Below, in pieces: positions 1 to 6,700 of a stretch of 6,700 bases of DNA. The stretch spans positions 1 through 6,700 of the forward strand of contig JAEUNV010000412.1 of the NCBI GenBank assembly GCA_016790385.1. Direction: 5' to 3'. This stretch comes from Zoogloea sp. (GTDB lineage Bacteria > Pseudomonadota > Gammaproteobacteria > Burkholderiales > Rhodocyclaceae). A program made the translations under genes and the position numbers. Under the pieces are notes generated by a model, which was given only the letters and a program-made list of their open reading frames with translations, searched no databases and had not been told where the DNA came from. Within the stretch, counting starts at the first letter, position 1. Every line of letters begins with the position of its first letter.

Positions 1-1383
1 GAGATCGGCGGTGTTGGTGCCGGTGGCCATGGACGAGGCCGCGCCTCCGCCCAGACCAATGAGCATGCCAGGGCCACCAAGCTGGATCAGCAGGGTGCCG
101 GGGCCGAACTTGATCTTGAAGGATTGCTGGTCCTGGATGCAGCCGAGGCCACCCGCGATCATGATGGGTTTGTGGTAGCCCCGCACCTCGTCCTGCACGC
201 TCTGCTGGAAGGTTCGGAAGTAGCCGGTCAGATTGGGGCGGCCGAATTCATTGTTGAAAGCTGCGGCCCCCAGCGGACCTTCAATCATGATGTCGAGAGC
301 CGAAGCAATGCGCTCAGGCTTGCCATAGGCTTGCTCCCAAGGCTGTTCAAAGCCGGGAATTTCCAGGTTGGACACGGAAAAACCCGCCAGACCGGCCTTG
401 GGCTTGGAACCACGACCGGTGGCACCTTCGTCGCGGATTTCGCCACCGGAACCGGTGGAAGCACCCGGGAAGGGCGAAATCGCCGTGGGGTGATTGTGCG
501 TCTCGACCTTGGCGAGGATGTGGGTCAGTTCGTCGCGGTATTTCCAGGCGCCCTCGGCATCCGGGTACAGCTTGGCCACTGTGGCACCCTCGATTACCGA
601 GGCGTTATCGGAATAGGCCACCACAGTGCCTTCCGGGTTGGCCTTGTGGGTCTCGCGGATCATCCCAAACAGGGTCTTTTCCATGGGCCGACCATCGATC
701 ACCCAGTCGGCGTTGAAGATCTTGTGGCGGCAGTGTTCGGAATTGGCCTGGGCGAACATCATCAACTCCACGTCGGTGGGGTTGCGCCCCATACGCGAGA
801 AGTTCTCCACCAGATAGTCGATCTCATCCTCAGACAGGGCGAGGCCCAATTCACCGTTGGCCACTACGAGGGCATCCCGCCCCTGCTCGATAATGGCGAC
901 GGTCGTCAGCGGCTGGGGCTGGTAGTGATGGAAAAGCGCATGGGCGGCATCGGTATTGTCCAGCACCGATTCAGTCATCCGATCATGGATGGCGGGCAGT
1001 ACGGCCCCACGCTCAGCCGCCTCAAGACCACCACGCACGTCGAAGCTCAGGGCTGTGCCCCGTTCGATTCGGATGATCTTGTCGAATCCGCATTGGTGCG
1101 CGATATCCGTGGCCTTGGATGACCACGGGGAAATCGTGCCCAGGCGCGGAGTGATCAGCAACAGGCTGCCAGACGGCGTGGGGCCCTCCGCATGGGCGCC
1201 CAGAAGATCCACCAGCCGGCCCAGTTCATCTGCGGAGAGGGGAGCGCTGATCTCGGCAAAATACCAATGCTCCGCCGCCAGCCCCTTCAGGCGAGGCAAT
1301 ACGGTTTTCACCGAATCGGTCAGACGGGCAAGACGGGAACGGGAGACGGCGGGCGCACCGCGCAACTTGAGGATTTCGGACAT
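1..1383 (-). CDS. purL: Phosphoribosylformylglycinamidine synthase (FGAM synthase), N-terminal part
   Basis: This enzyme performs step 4 of purine synthesis in the cytoplasm: FGAR + ATP + glutamine gives FGAM. Only the first 461 codons lie in the window; the long proteobacterial form has about 1300 residues, so the second FGAM-synthase half and the C-terminal glutaminase domain lie beyond the left edge. Visible in order: an N-terminal PurS-like domain starting [30 protein letters not shown] from residue 82; the catalytic-region motif NSEHCRHK with His217, against His216 in Salmonella PurL from memory; KVETHNHP from residue 292; and the glycine-rich [15 protein letters not shown] from 311. The start at 1383 is chosen because the N-terminus and motif numbering match the family. 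In-frame GTG codons at 1437 and 1434 are possible but less likely. No Shine-Dalgarno is visible before the ATG. The gene is divergent from the diguanylate cyclase. Function is near certain; the C-terminal half cannot be judged here. Confidence 0.97.
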   Translation of the reverse strand, partial: MSEILKLRGAPAVSRSRLARLTDSVKTVLPRLKGLAAEHWYFAEISAPLSADELGRLVDLLGAHAEGPTPSGSLLLITPRLGTISPWSSKATDIAHQCGFDKIIRIERGTALSFDVRGGLEAAERGAVLPAIHDRMTESVLDNTDAAHALFHHYQPQPLTTVAIIEQGRDALVVANGELGLALSEDEIDYLVENFSRMGRNPTDVELMMFAQANSEHCRHKIFNADWVIDGRPMEKTLFGMIRETHKANPEGTVVAYSDNASVIEGATVAKLYPDAEGAWKYRDELTHILAKVETHNHPTAISPFPGASTGSGGEIRDEGATGRGSKPKAGLAGFSVSNLEIPGFEQPWEQAYGKPERIASALDIMIEGPLGAAAFNNEFGRPNLTGYFRTFQQSVQDEVRGYHKPIMIAGGLGCIQDQQSFKIKFGPGTLLIQLGGPGMLIGLGGGAASSMATGTNTADL

Positions 1384-1605
1384 GGCAAGAATGGGCGCGA
1401 GGTTTGAACCGGCCCGCCTGGAGTCACCGGACACCACTGCGGACGCGAGAAAAGCCCAGCATTATACCCGAGCCCACCGCGGGCTCCGACCACGCATTCG
1501 CGCGCGGCGAAAACGGCGTCAGCCCCCGGCGCTGTCGGCCGCGCAAGAAATGCCGTCGACCTATGCAATAATTTGTAGCTGTCCCGATTGCGGATCAATT
1601 TCCCC
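1384..1605. other. Divergent intergenic region between purL and the diguanylate cyclase
   Basis: These 222 bases separate two divergent genes. They hold the purL -10 box described separately and a GC-rich stretch (1499-1550) with no recognisable site. On the plus strand, AATAAT at 1567-1572 could be a -10 for the downstream gene, but nothing resembling a -35 lies at the right distance. No RNA gene, terminator or open reading frame with family features is apparent. The ends of the region depend on the chosen start codons. Confidence 0.6.
1461..1490 (-). promoter_or_regulatory. Probable purL promoter (perfect -10, weak -35)
   Basis: On the minus strand a perfect TATAAT lies at 1466-1461, about 78 bases before the purL ATG. 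Transcription would start near 1454, leaving a leader of about 70 nt. The -35 region is poor: TCGGAG at 17-bp spacing or GTCGGA at 18-bp spacing. There is no TGn extension. A 6-bp inverted repeat (GAGCCC, 5-base loop ACCGC, GGGCTC, 1470-1486) occupies the spacer. A weak -35 would fit an activated or otherwise regulated promoter, but that is inference. I see no match to the E. coli PurR operator. Confidence 0.55.
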
Positions 1606-3057
1606 ATGCCATCTCGTCGCGCGCCCACCCGTGCATCCCTGTCTTCCAGGACCTTCTGGGTGGTTGCCGTTCTGTTCTGCATCATCGAGAGCGCGATGCT
1701 GCTTCTGGCTTACCAGCACACTGCTGCCCATCGCCGCCTCGCCGAACAACTGTCGTTCGTGCGCCAAGGCACGGTCGTGGCCTGGCACATCGCAGCGGGG
1801 CCAAGTCCAGAACCCCGGACTGAGGTCCCCGGCATTCCGGCGCCTCGCGACGCTCGCCACCGCTGGCTCGAGTCCGTACTCCAGGCCCTCGCCGATGGCG
1901 GCCCGGTGCATACCCTTGACAACACCGAAGTCGCCCTGACGCCGCTTGAAGACTCGGGCGCTCGTCGGAGTCTGACCGAAGCGCTTGCGCGGTGGACCAG
2001 TTTCTCGCGCCTGGAAGCCCTCCGCCCAGGCTCGCCCGCCTCAGTCAGCGAGATCTCGACCCTTGCCCCTGCTCTGGCTGAGCTTGCCCGCCAGCTCAGC
2101 CAGCAGCACCGGGAAGCGACGCAACTCGCCGACAGACTCGCCGCATTGGCGATCGTCACAGGCTGCGTGGCTTTCGTGGTCATGTGCGCCACCCTGCTCC
2201 GTCAGACACGGCGATCCGAGCGTTCCGGGCGGCTGATGCGCTCGATGATGAATCAGATCGGCGCTGGCGTCTGTATCGTAGGCAGCACCAACAAGATCGC
2301 TGACGCCAACCGGGCAGCATGCCGAATGCTAGGTCGGCCGCGCAAGGCACTCCGGGGAAAGCGCCTTGAAGACATCCTCACCGAACAGGAGGGCGTGTGG
2401 ACCGGTGAGCGTCCCGACGGAATGCCCCTCGCGATTGAACGGATCCCGGGCACCATCGAAGGCTACAACGGCCCGCTCCGTATCGTCACCCTTCTGGATG
2501 TCACCGCGCGCCACCTGACGGCCGAATGCCTCCAGCATCTGGCCAACCACGACACCCTTACCAGTCTGCCTAACCGGGGCTTCCTTGAAGGACACTTCAA
2601 AAAGGAGCTTAACCGATGCACCGAGCAGGGCTTGGCGCTAGGCGTCGCCGTCCTCGACCTGGACGGCTTCAAACCCATCAACGATACCTACGGGCATGCG
2701 GTTGGCGACGCGCTGCTCGTTCAGGCCGCCCAGCGTCTCAGCGCTGCCTTGCGCAATGGTGACGTGATCGCCCGGGTGGGCGGCGACGAGTTCGTGGCCA
2801 TCTTTCCCAACATCAACAACCGGGAAACCCTGCGCTTTCTGGGTGATCGCCTGCTCAGCGTGTTTGCGCACCCCTTCCAGATCCAGGGACACCTGATTCC
2901 CCTGGGGGGCAGTGTCGGCCTGGCTCTTGCACCGGAAGACGGCAGCGACCAAGACAGCTTGTTGCGTGCCGCAGACGCCGCCATGTACCGTGCGAAACAC
3001 ATGAACAGGCGGCCCACCCTGCTCACCAGCATCAGCGGCACTGGTCGTTCGGCCTGA
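1606..3057 (+). CDS. Membrane-anchored PAS-GGDEF diguanylate cyclase
   Basis: It should make cyclic di-GMP from two GTP at the inner face of the cytoplasmic membrane. Order (483 aa): transmembrane helix about 17-36; a periplasmic region of about 140 residues with no recognised domain; a second helix about 179-198; a PAS-like domain about 208-308; GGDEF domain from about 312. The GGDEF domain looks active: HDTLTSLPNR from 315, Mg-binding Asp351 in LDLDGFK, INDTYGH from 358, and GGDEF at 392-396. The product-inhibition I-site RxxD is present as RNGD at 383-386, five residues before GGDEF. No EAL or HD-GYP domain follows. The ATG at 1606 is preferred over an in-frame TTG at 1588 because a weak GGAT lies about 10 bases before it; neither start has a good ribosome site. 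The PAS ligand and the periplasmic signal are unknown. The next gene begins 63 bases downstream. Confidence 0.93.
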   Translation: MPSRRAPTRASLSSRTFWVVAVLFCIIESAMLLLAYQHTAAHRRLAEQLSFVRQGTVVAWHIAAGPSPEPRTEVPGIPAPRDARHRWLESVLQALADGGPVHTLDNTEVALTPLEDSGARRSLTEALARWTSFSRLEALRPGSPASVSEISTLAPALAELARQLSQQHREATQLADRLAALAIVTGCVAFVVMCATLLRQTRRSERSGRLMRSMMNQIGAGVCIVGSTNKIADANRAACRMLGRPRKALRGKRLEDILTEQEGVWTGERPDGMPLAIERIPGTIEGYNGPLRIVTLLDVTARHLTAECLQHLANHDTLTSLPNRGFLEGHFKKELNRCTEQGLALGVAVLDLDGFKPINDTYGHAVGDALLVQAAQRLSAALRNGDVIARVGGDEFVAIFPNINNRETLRFLGDRLLSVFAHPFQIQGHLIPLGGSVGLALAPEDGSDQDSLLRAADAAMYRAKHMNRRPTLLTSISGTGRSA

Positions 3058-3083
3058 CGGCGCCATCATCGTCACAGATCGAT

Positions 3084-3106
3084 CGGGTAAACTGCGGGTT
3101 TATCCG
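3084..3106 (+). promoter_or_regulatory. Hairpin in the gap before the PAP2 gene
   Basis: CGGGTAAAC (3084-3092), loop TGCGG, then GTTTATCCG (3098-3106) forms a 9-bp stem with eight Watson-Crick pairs and one G-U pair. It lies in the 63-base gap, ending 14 bases before the proposed TTG start. There is no T-run after it, so a classical intrinsic terminator is unlikely. It could be a leader structure, a protein-binding dyad, or part of a promoter: TAAACT at 3088-3093 resembles a -10 but lacks a good -35. Confidence 0.4.
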
Positions 3107-3120
3107 CCTGCGCCCACGCT

Positions 3121-3942
3121 TTGTCATCACGCCCCGAACACGCCCCTGAGACTGAACATTCGGTGTTCCCCGCTGAACCCGTCCCGCGCCATTGGGCAGT
3201 CATCCCCGCAGCCGCCCTGGCAGTCCTCGCCGTCGGCCTGGCCATCGCCGGGAGCAACCAGGAGGTTTTCCTCCTCATCAACGGGGCAAGTGCCAACTGG
3301 CTGCCTCCAGCGCTTTGGTCAGCAATCAGTTTGTCGGGATCGGTGCTCGGCATGATCGCGTTGCTCGCACCAACACTGAAAACCCAGCCCCGCTGGCTCG
3401 CCTCAGCCCTCCTCGCGGCACCGGTCGGCGTGCTCTTCAGCCAGGGAGGCAAGCGCGCCTTCGATGTAATGCGACCAGCTGGGGTGTTGGAGCCCGGCAG
3501 TTTCCAGCAGATCGGCCAAAAGCTCTACGTCCATTCCTTTCCTTCCGGCCACGCCACCACCGCCTTCGTGGTTGCCGCCGTACTGATCCTTGCCTGGCCA
3601 CGCCCCGAGGCCCGTGGCAAGGCCGCGCTCACCTTCCTTGCCATTGCCTCGCTCATCGCTCTTTCGCGCATCGCCGTGGGTGCCCACTGGCCGCTGGACG
3701 TACTCACCGGCGCCGCTGGCGGCTGGATCACGGGCGGCCTCGGCGTCTGGCTGTCGAGCCGCCTGCGCTTCTGGCAACGCCCGGGAGGCCTGCGCGCCAT
3801 GGCCGCCGTTGCGCTGGCAAGCAGCCTGGCAATGATCTTCGTCGACCTGGGCTATCCCCAGGCCCGGCTCTATCAGATCGGCCTCGCCGCCTGGGGAATC
3901 GGTGGCGCCGCGGCGGCTTTGATGCAAGACCGGATGTCCTGA
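3121..3942 (+). CDS. PAP2-family membrane lipid phosphatase
   Basis: A type 2 phosphatidic acid phosphatase (273 aa from the TTG). Such enzymes remove phosphate from lipid phosphates or pyrophosphates at the periplasmic face; likely substrates are undecaprenyl pyrophosphate, phosphatidylglycerol phosphate or lipid A. All three signature motifs are present: KX6RP (Lys111, Arg118-Pro119), PSGH at 141-144, and SRX5HX3D (Ser182-Arg183, His189, Asp193). The two catalytic histidines, 144 and 189, are kept. Hydrophobic segments lie near 26-44, 63-83, 91-108, 144-160, 166-182, 192-213 and 228-268, so it is a multi-pass inner-membrane protein. The start is uncertain: TTG at 3121 has no ribosome site, and an in-frame GTG at 3163 is equally weak; no ATG occurs early in the frame. 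The stop is two bases before the next ATG, implying co-transcription. The substrate cannot be told from sequence alone. Confidence 0.9.
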   Translation: MSSRPEHAPETEHSVFPAEPVPRHWAVIPAAALAVLAVGLAIAGSNQEVFLLINGASANWLPPALWSAISLSGSVLGMIALLAPTLKTQPRWLASALLAAPVGVLFSQGGKRAFDVMRPAGVLEPGSFQQIGQKLYVHSFPSGHATTAFVVAAVLILAWPRPEARGKAALTFLAIASLIALSRIAVGAHWPLDVLTGAAGGWITGGLGVWLSSRLRFWQRPGGLRAMAAVALASSLAMIFVDLGYPQARLYQIGLAAWGIGGAAAALMQDRMS

Positions 3943-3944
3943 AC

Positions 3945-4919
3945 ATGAAGATCATCAAGCGTGCGCTTGCCGTCGCGGTCTCCCTGGGCCTGCTGGCCTG
4001 GTTGATGTCAGATGATCGCTGGCGCGGGCTCGGCGAGGTGGCCCGCCGAGCGGATGGACTGACCCTGGGCCTCGTCGCCATGGGCTTTGGGCTGTCATAC
4101 CTGCTTCGCACCCTGCGCGTCTTTGACGAATTCCGGGCCGAGGCGAGGGGGCGTTTCGGCGCCTGCCTGCGCATTGTGCTGGTCCACAACGCCATGGTTA
4201 ACGTGGTGCCCTTCCGGGGCGGCGAGGCCGCGTTCCCGCTGTTGTTGCGTCAGAGCTTCGGCATTGCACTCCCCCGGGCCGTTGCCTCGCTGTTCTGGTT
4301 CCGCCTGCAGGACGCCTTCGTCGTAATGGCCCTGGCGGCCATTGTGTGGCCGGGGCTGCATCCCGGGCTCAAGGCCTTGGCAGTGGCTGCCGTGGTGGCC
4401 CTGGCCTGGTGGCTGCCACGCTGGGCCCGTGCTCCACATGACTGGGCCGACGGCAAGGCGCTCACGGCCAAACTGGGCAAGGTTCGCGATGCCTTTGCTG
4501 AAAGCACCCGCCACGCCCGGTTTGGCTGGTTGTGGACGCTCGCCAACTGGACCGTAAAGCTCGCTGCCCAAGCCGCGCTGCTGGCAGCCCTGATCCCCGC
4601 CAGCCTCGCCGTTGGCGCAGCAGGTGCCCTCGGCGCCGAACTCGCTGCCATTTTGCCCATCCAAGGCGTGGCCGGGTTCGGCACCTACGAGGCTGGCGCT
4701 GCGGCTGCCCTCTTGCCCAGCGGAATTCCGCTGGCGGCCGGACTTCAGGTTGCCCTTGCCCTGCACCTGTTCGTGATCGCCAGTTCCGTCACCGCCGGCG
4801 CCATTGCCTGGCTTTTCCCCGCCCCGGCTGCCCGTCAAGCGAGCGCAGCCGCGCCGTCCGACTTACAATCCGCCTCGTCCGCCACCGACGGGGCGCAAAC
4901 CAAAATATCAGCCGAATAG
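3945..4919 (+). CDS. Flippase-like integral membrane protein (LPG_synthase_TM / UPF0104 family)
   Basis: A 324-residue multi-pass membrane protein of the family that includes the transmembrane half of MprF, which flips lysyl-phosphatidylglycerol. Evidence: family-typical motifs VVPFRGGE (87-94) in a membrane segment and QGVAGFGTYEAG (240-251) near the C-terminus. Hydrophobic stretches lie near 4-21, 40-58, 72-89, 112-134, 141-157, 197-225, 228-257 and 263-291. No synthetase (aminoacyl transferase) domain is attached, so it is not a full MprF. It sits between a lipid phosphatase and a polyprenyl-phosphate glycosyltransferase, which suggests handling of a lipid-linked sugar; that is inference. 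Residues 292-324 form an Ala/Ser-rich, probably disordered tail. The ATG lies two bases after the previous stop with only a weak GGA ten bases upstream, suggesting translational coupling. The next ATG follows after five bases. Confidence 0.88.
   Translation: MKIIKRALAVAVSLGLLAWLMSDDRWRGLGEVARRADGLTLGLVAMGFGLSYLLRTLRVFDEFRAEARGRFGACLRIVLVHNAMVNVVPFRGGEAAFPLLLRQSFGIALPRAVASLFWFRLQDAFVVMALAAIVWPGLHPGLKALAVAAVVALAWWLPRWARAPHDWADGKALTAKLGKVRDAFAESTRHARFGWLWTLANWTVKLAAQAALLAALIPASLAVGAAGALGAELAAILPIQGVAGFGTYEAGAAAALLPSGIPLAAGLQVALALHLFVIASSVTAGAIAWLFPAPAARQASAAAPSDLQSASSATDGAQTKISAE
4864..4869 (+). promoter_or_regulatory. Possible -10 element inside the end of the flippase-like gene
   Basis: TACAAT (within CTTACAATCC) lies 55 bases before the ATG of the glycosyltransferase gene. 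It differs from the consensus TATAAT at one position. No convincing -35 is present upstream. It could give an internal promoter for the last two genes, but a chance match is quite possible. Confidence 0.2.
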
Positions 4920-4924
4920 CCATC

Positions 4925-5983
4925 ATGAACGACTCCACCCAGCTCTCCCCGCTTCCGCCGGCCGCGCCGGACATTCCGGCTGACCTTCCGCCCCATCGCC
5001 TGTCGGTGGTCGTACCGCTGTATAACGAAGAAGAAAACGTAGACCCGCTCCTTGAGCGAATCCACCTGGCCCTCTCGCCCTACCCTTATCCATGGGAAGT
5101 GGTGATCGTCGATGACGGTTCGTCCGACAACACCGTCCCCAATCTCGAAAAAGCCGCCCTGCGCTATGGCCCCCATGTGCGCATCGTTGCCCTGATGCGC
5201 AACTTCAAGCAGACGGCTGCCATGCAGGCGGGTCTCGATGCGGCCCGCGGCGACGTCATTGTGACCATGGACGGCGACCTCCAGAACGACCCCATCGACA
5301 TCCCGCGCATGGTTGGCCGCCTGCTGCGCGAAGACCTGGACCTCGTGGCCGGTTGGCGCAAGAACCGCAAGGACGGGATGATCCTGCGCAAGATCCCGTC
5401 AAAGATCGCCAACCGCCTGATCGCCCGTATCACCGGCGTGCATCTCCAGGACTACGGCTGCTCCCTCAAGGCTTTTCGTGCCAGCGCCATCAAGAACGTG
5501 CGGCTTTACGGCGAGATGCATCGCTTCATCCCGGCCTGGCTGGCCACCGTCACCACCCCACGCAAGATTGCGCAGGAAGTCGTCACCCACCACGCGCGCA
5601 TGTTCGGCGAGTCCAAGTACGGCATCTCTCGTACCTTCCGGGTCATTCTCGACTTGATCTTTGTTTATTTCTTCATGCGCTTCCGCACGCGCCCGGGCCA
5701 CTTCTTCGGTGGCATCGGCCTCGGGCTGGGGGCGCTGGGCGTGCTGATTCTCAGCTATCTGGGTCTGCTCAAGCTGTTCACCGGTGCCTCCATCGGTACC
5801 CGTCCGATGTTCTTCGGCGGCTTCTTCTTCGTGATTGCCGGCATCCAGATGGTGACCACCGGCGTGCTCGCCGAACTGCTCACCCGGGTGTACTTCGAAT
5901 CGGGCCAGAGCCAGGCCTACGTGGCCCGAGACCGTGAAGCCCTGGATGACAGCCAGGGCTGGCGGAACGGCGACGGCAAGTAA
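4925..5983 (+). CDS. GT2-family polyprenyl-phosphate glycosyltransferase (ArnC/DPM1-like)
   Basis: A 352-residue enzyme expected to transfer a sugar from a nucleotide donor to undecaprenyl phosphate on the cytoplasmic face. GT-A fold motifs in order: VVVPLYNEEENV (28-39), VDDGSSDNT (62-70), RNFKQTAAMQAG at about residue 90-101, the metal-binding DXD as Asp116-Gly-Asp118 in TMDGDLQNDP, and QDYGCSLKAFR (175-185). Two C-terminal membrane helices (about 262-284 and 296-318) anchor it, as in ArnC, GtrB and similar Und-P glycosyltransferases. The N-terminal 24 residues are Pro-rich and lie outside the domain. The ATG at 4925 is the first in-frame ATG after the previous stop, five bases downstream of it; no Shine-Dalgarno is visible, so coupling is likely. 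The donor sugar is not predictable; no sugar-modifying genes (such as arnA or arnB) lie in the window. The product plausibly feeds the next gene. Confidence 0.92.
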   Translation: MNDSTQLSPLPPAAPDIPADLPPHRLSVVVPLYNEEENVDPLLERIHLALSPYPYPWEVVIVDDGSSDNTVPNLEKAALRYGPHVRIVALMRNFKQTAAMQAGLDAARGDVIVTMDGDLQNDPIDIPRMVGRLLREDLDLVAGWRKNRKDGMILRKIPSKIANRLIARITGVHLQDYGCSLKAFRASAIKNVRLYGEMHRFIPAWLATVTTPRKIAQEVVTHHARMFGESKYGISRTFRVILDLIFVYFFMRFRTRPGHFFGGIGLGLGALGVLILSYLGLLKLFTGASIGTRPMFFGGFFFVIAGIQMVTTGVLAELLTRVYFESGQSQAYVARDREALDDSQGWRNGDGK

Positions 5984-5995
5984 GCGCTTCCGCCC

Positions 5996-6700
5996 ATGCC
6001 CGGATTCCATCCCGCCGGCGGGCCCCTCGCCGGCAGCCTTCTCGGTCGTCTGATTCTTGCGCTCCCCCTGCTGGCCTTCCTGCTGCGGCTTGGTGGGGCG
6101 CCCCTGTTCGATGTGGACGAAGGCGCGTTTTCGGAAGCCACCCGGGAGATGTTCGAACGGGGTGATTTCCTGTTCACCTATCTCAACGGCGCGCCGCGCT
6201 TCGACAAGCCAATTCTGGTCTACTGGCTGCAGTCCATCGGGTATCTGATCTTCGGGGTCAGCGAGTGGGCGTTCCGGCTGCCTTCGGCGGTTGCCGCCAT
6301 TGTCTGGAGCTACGCCACCTACTTCTTTGCCCGTCGCCGCGTTGGCGAGGATGCGGCCCTCCTCGCGCTGGCCGTGGCCTGCACGGCCCTCGGCCCCTTT
6401 GCCATCGGCCGCGCCGCCACTGCCGACGGCCTGCTCAACTGCCTGCTGGCCCTGACCCTCTTAGATGTATGGCGTCACCTGGAAAGCGGACGCCGCGCCC
6501 CCTTGCTGAGGGCGTTTGTATGGATCGGGCTCGGTGCCCTGACCAAAGGGCCGGTTGCCCTGATCGTCCCGGGGACGGTGAGCCTGCTCTACTGTGCCAG
6601 CCGCGGCGAATGGAAAATCTGGTTCCGCACCGTCTTCAACCCCCTCGGTCTGCTGATCCTGGCGGCCATCGCCGCCCCCTGGTACGCCTACGCCTACGCG
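5996..6700 (+). CDS. ArnT-like GT83/GT39 integral membrane glycosyltransferase, N-terminal part
   Basis: The first 235 codons of a polytopic GT-C enzyme of the ArnT/PMT superfamily, cut by the right edge; full members are about 500-600 residues. Such enzymes use a polyprenyl-phosphate sugar as donor and act on the periplasmic side, on lipid A (ArnT) or other acceptors. Visible: first helix about 17-35; then the first periplasmic loop with FDVDEGAFSEATREM, where Asp41-Glu42 match the conserved acidic pair of the family; RFDKPILVYWLQ (68-79), equivalent to the FEKPP..YW region of ArnT; and ALTKGPVALIVP with Lys184. Further helices lie near 73-92, 98-115, 120-150, 170-195 and 214-234. It starts 12 bases after the glycosyltransferase stop with no ribosome site, so it is probably the next cistron. 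The first-loop sequence is DEGAFSE rather than DETRYAE as in ArnT, so the sugar is probably not aminoarabinose; that point is inference. Confidence 0.9.
   Translation, partial: MPGFHPAGGPLAGSLLGRLILALPLLAFLLRLGGAPLFDVDEGAFSEATREMFERGDFLFTYLNGAPRFDKPILVYWLQSIGYLIFGVSEWAFRLPSAVAAIVWSYATYFFARRRVGEDAALLALAVACTALGPFAIGRAATADGLLNCLLALTLLDVWRHLESGRRAPLLRAFVWIGLGALTKGPVALIVPGTVSLLYCASRGEWKIWFRTVFNPLGLLILAAIAAPWYAYAYA

Noticed and set aside
124..1122. Plus-strand open frame of 332 codons at the left end
   Set aside because: It lies antisense to purL, whose minus-strand translation matches the family along the whole stretch. The plus-strand product shows no recognisable domain.
1588..1605. TTG at 1588 as start of the diguanylate cyclase
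   Set aside because: It has no ribosome site and adds only six residues before an in-frame ATG. The ATG at 1606 is the simpler choice, though the TTG cannot be excluded.
956..1939. Plus-strand open frame of 327 codons across the purL start, the intergenic region and the cyclase start
   Set aside because: It overlaps two clear genes in other frames. Its Arg/Pro/Ser-rich product is typical of a shadow frame in high-GC DNA.
2638..3075. Minus-strand open frames over the GGDEF domain
   Set aside because: They are antisense to a well-conserved catalytic domain and show no family features.
3192..3944. Long upstream extension of the flippase-like frame through the PAP2 gene
   Set aside because: The extension is a shadow of the PAP2 gene, which carries all three PAP2 motifs in its own frame. 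The family protein begins at the ATG at 3945.
4095..4838. Minus-strand open frame of 247 codons opposite the flippase-like gene
   Set aside because: It is Gly/Gln/Glu-rich without domains, as expected for the antisense of a hydrophobic Ala/Leu-rich membrane protein gene.
4532..4924. Upstream extension of the GT2 glycosyltransferase frame
   Set aside because: It is a shadow of the flippase-like gene; the glycosyltransferase begins at the ATG at 4925.
6011..6022. Perfect 12-base palindrome (CCCGCC/GGCGGG) near the start of the ArnT-like gene
   Set aside because: It lies within coding sequence (Pro-Ala-Gly-Gly codons) in GC-rich DNA, where such palindromes arise easily. I see no partner or regulatory context.

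Overview
The window is a high-GC proteobacterial chromosome segment. The long, single-chain PurL and the ArnT/ArnC-like envelope genes point to a beta- or gammaproteobacterium. A betaproteobacterium of the Rhodocyclales type is my best guess, from general resemblance only. No mobile element, CRISPR array, tRNA or rRNA is visible.

Layout: (1) Positions 1-1383, minus strand: the N-terminal 461 codons of purL (phosphoribosylformylglycinamidine synthase), running off the left edge. (2) 1384-1605: a divergent intergenic region with a perfect TATAAT -10 box for purL and a small dyad in its spacer. (3) 1606-3057, plus strand: a membrane-anchored PAS-GGDEF diguanylate cyclase with intact catalytic and inhibitory sites. 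(4) 3058-3120: a short gap holding a 9-bp-stem hairpin. (5) 3121-6700, plus strand: four tightly packed genes for a PAP2 phosphatase, a flippase-like (LPG_synthase_TM) membrane protein, an ArnC/DPM1-like polyprenyl-phosphate glycosyltransferase, and the N-terminal 235 codons of an ArnT/GT83-like glycosyltransferase running off the right edge.

The last four genes read as one envelope-glycan module. The GT2 enzyme would charge undecaprenyl phosphate with a sugar on the cytoplasmic side. The LPG_TM protein is a candidate for moving a lipid across the membrane. The GT83 protein would transfer the sugar to an acceptor (lipid A, another glycan or a protein) on the periplasmic side. The PAP2 enzyme would remove phosphate from a lipid (undecaprenyl pyrophosphate or lipid A). 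Each family assignment is firm; the sugar, the acceptor and the flippase role are inference. The window looks mostly ordinary. The points worth a second look are the composition of this module, the hairpin before it, the missing Shine-Dalgarno sequences, and the low-complexity tail of the flippase-like protein.
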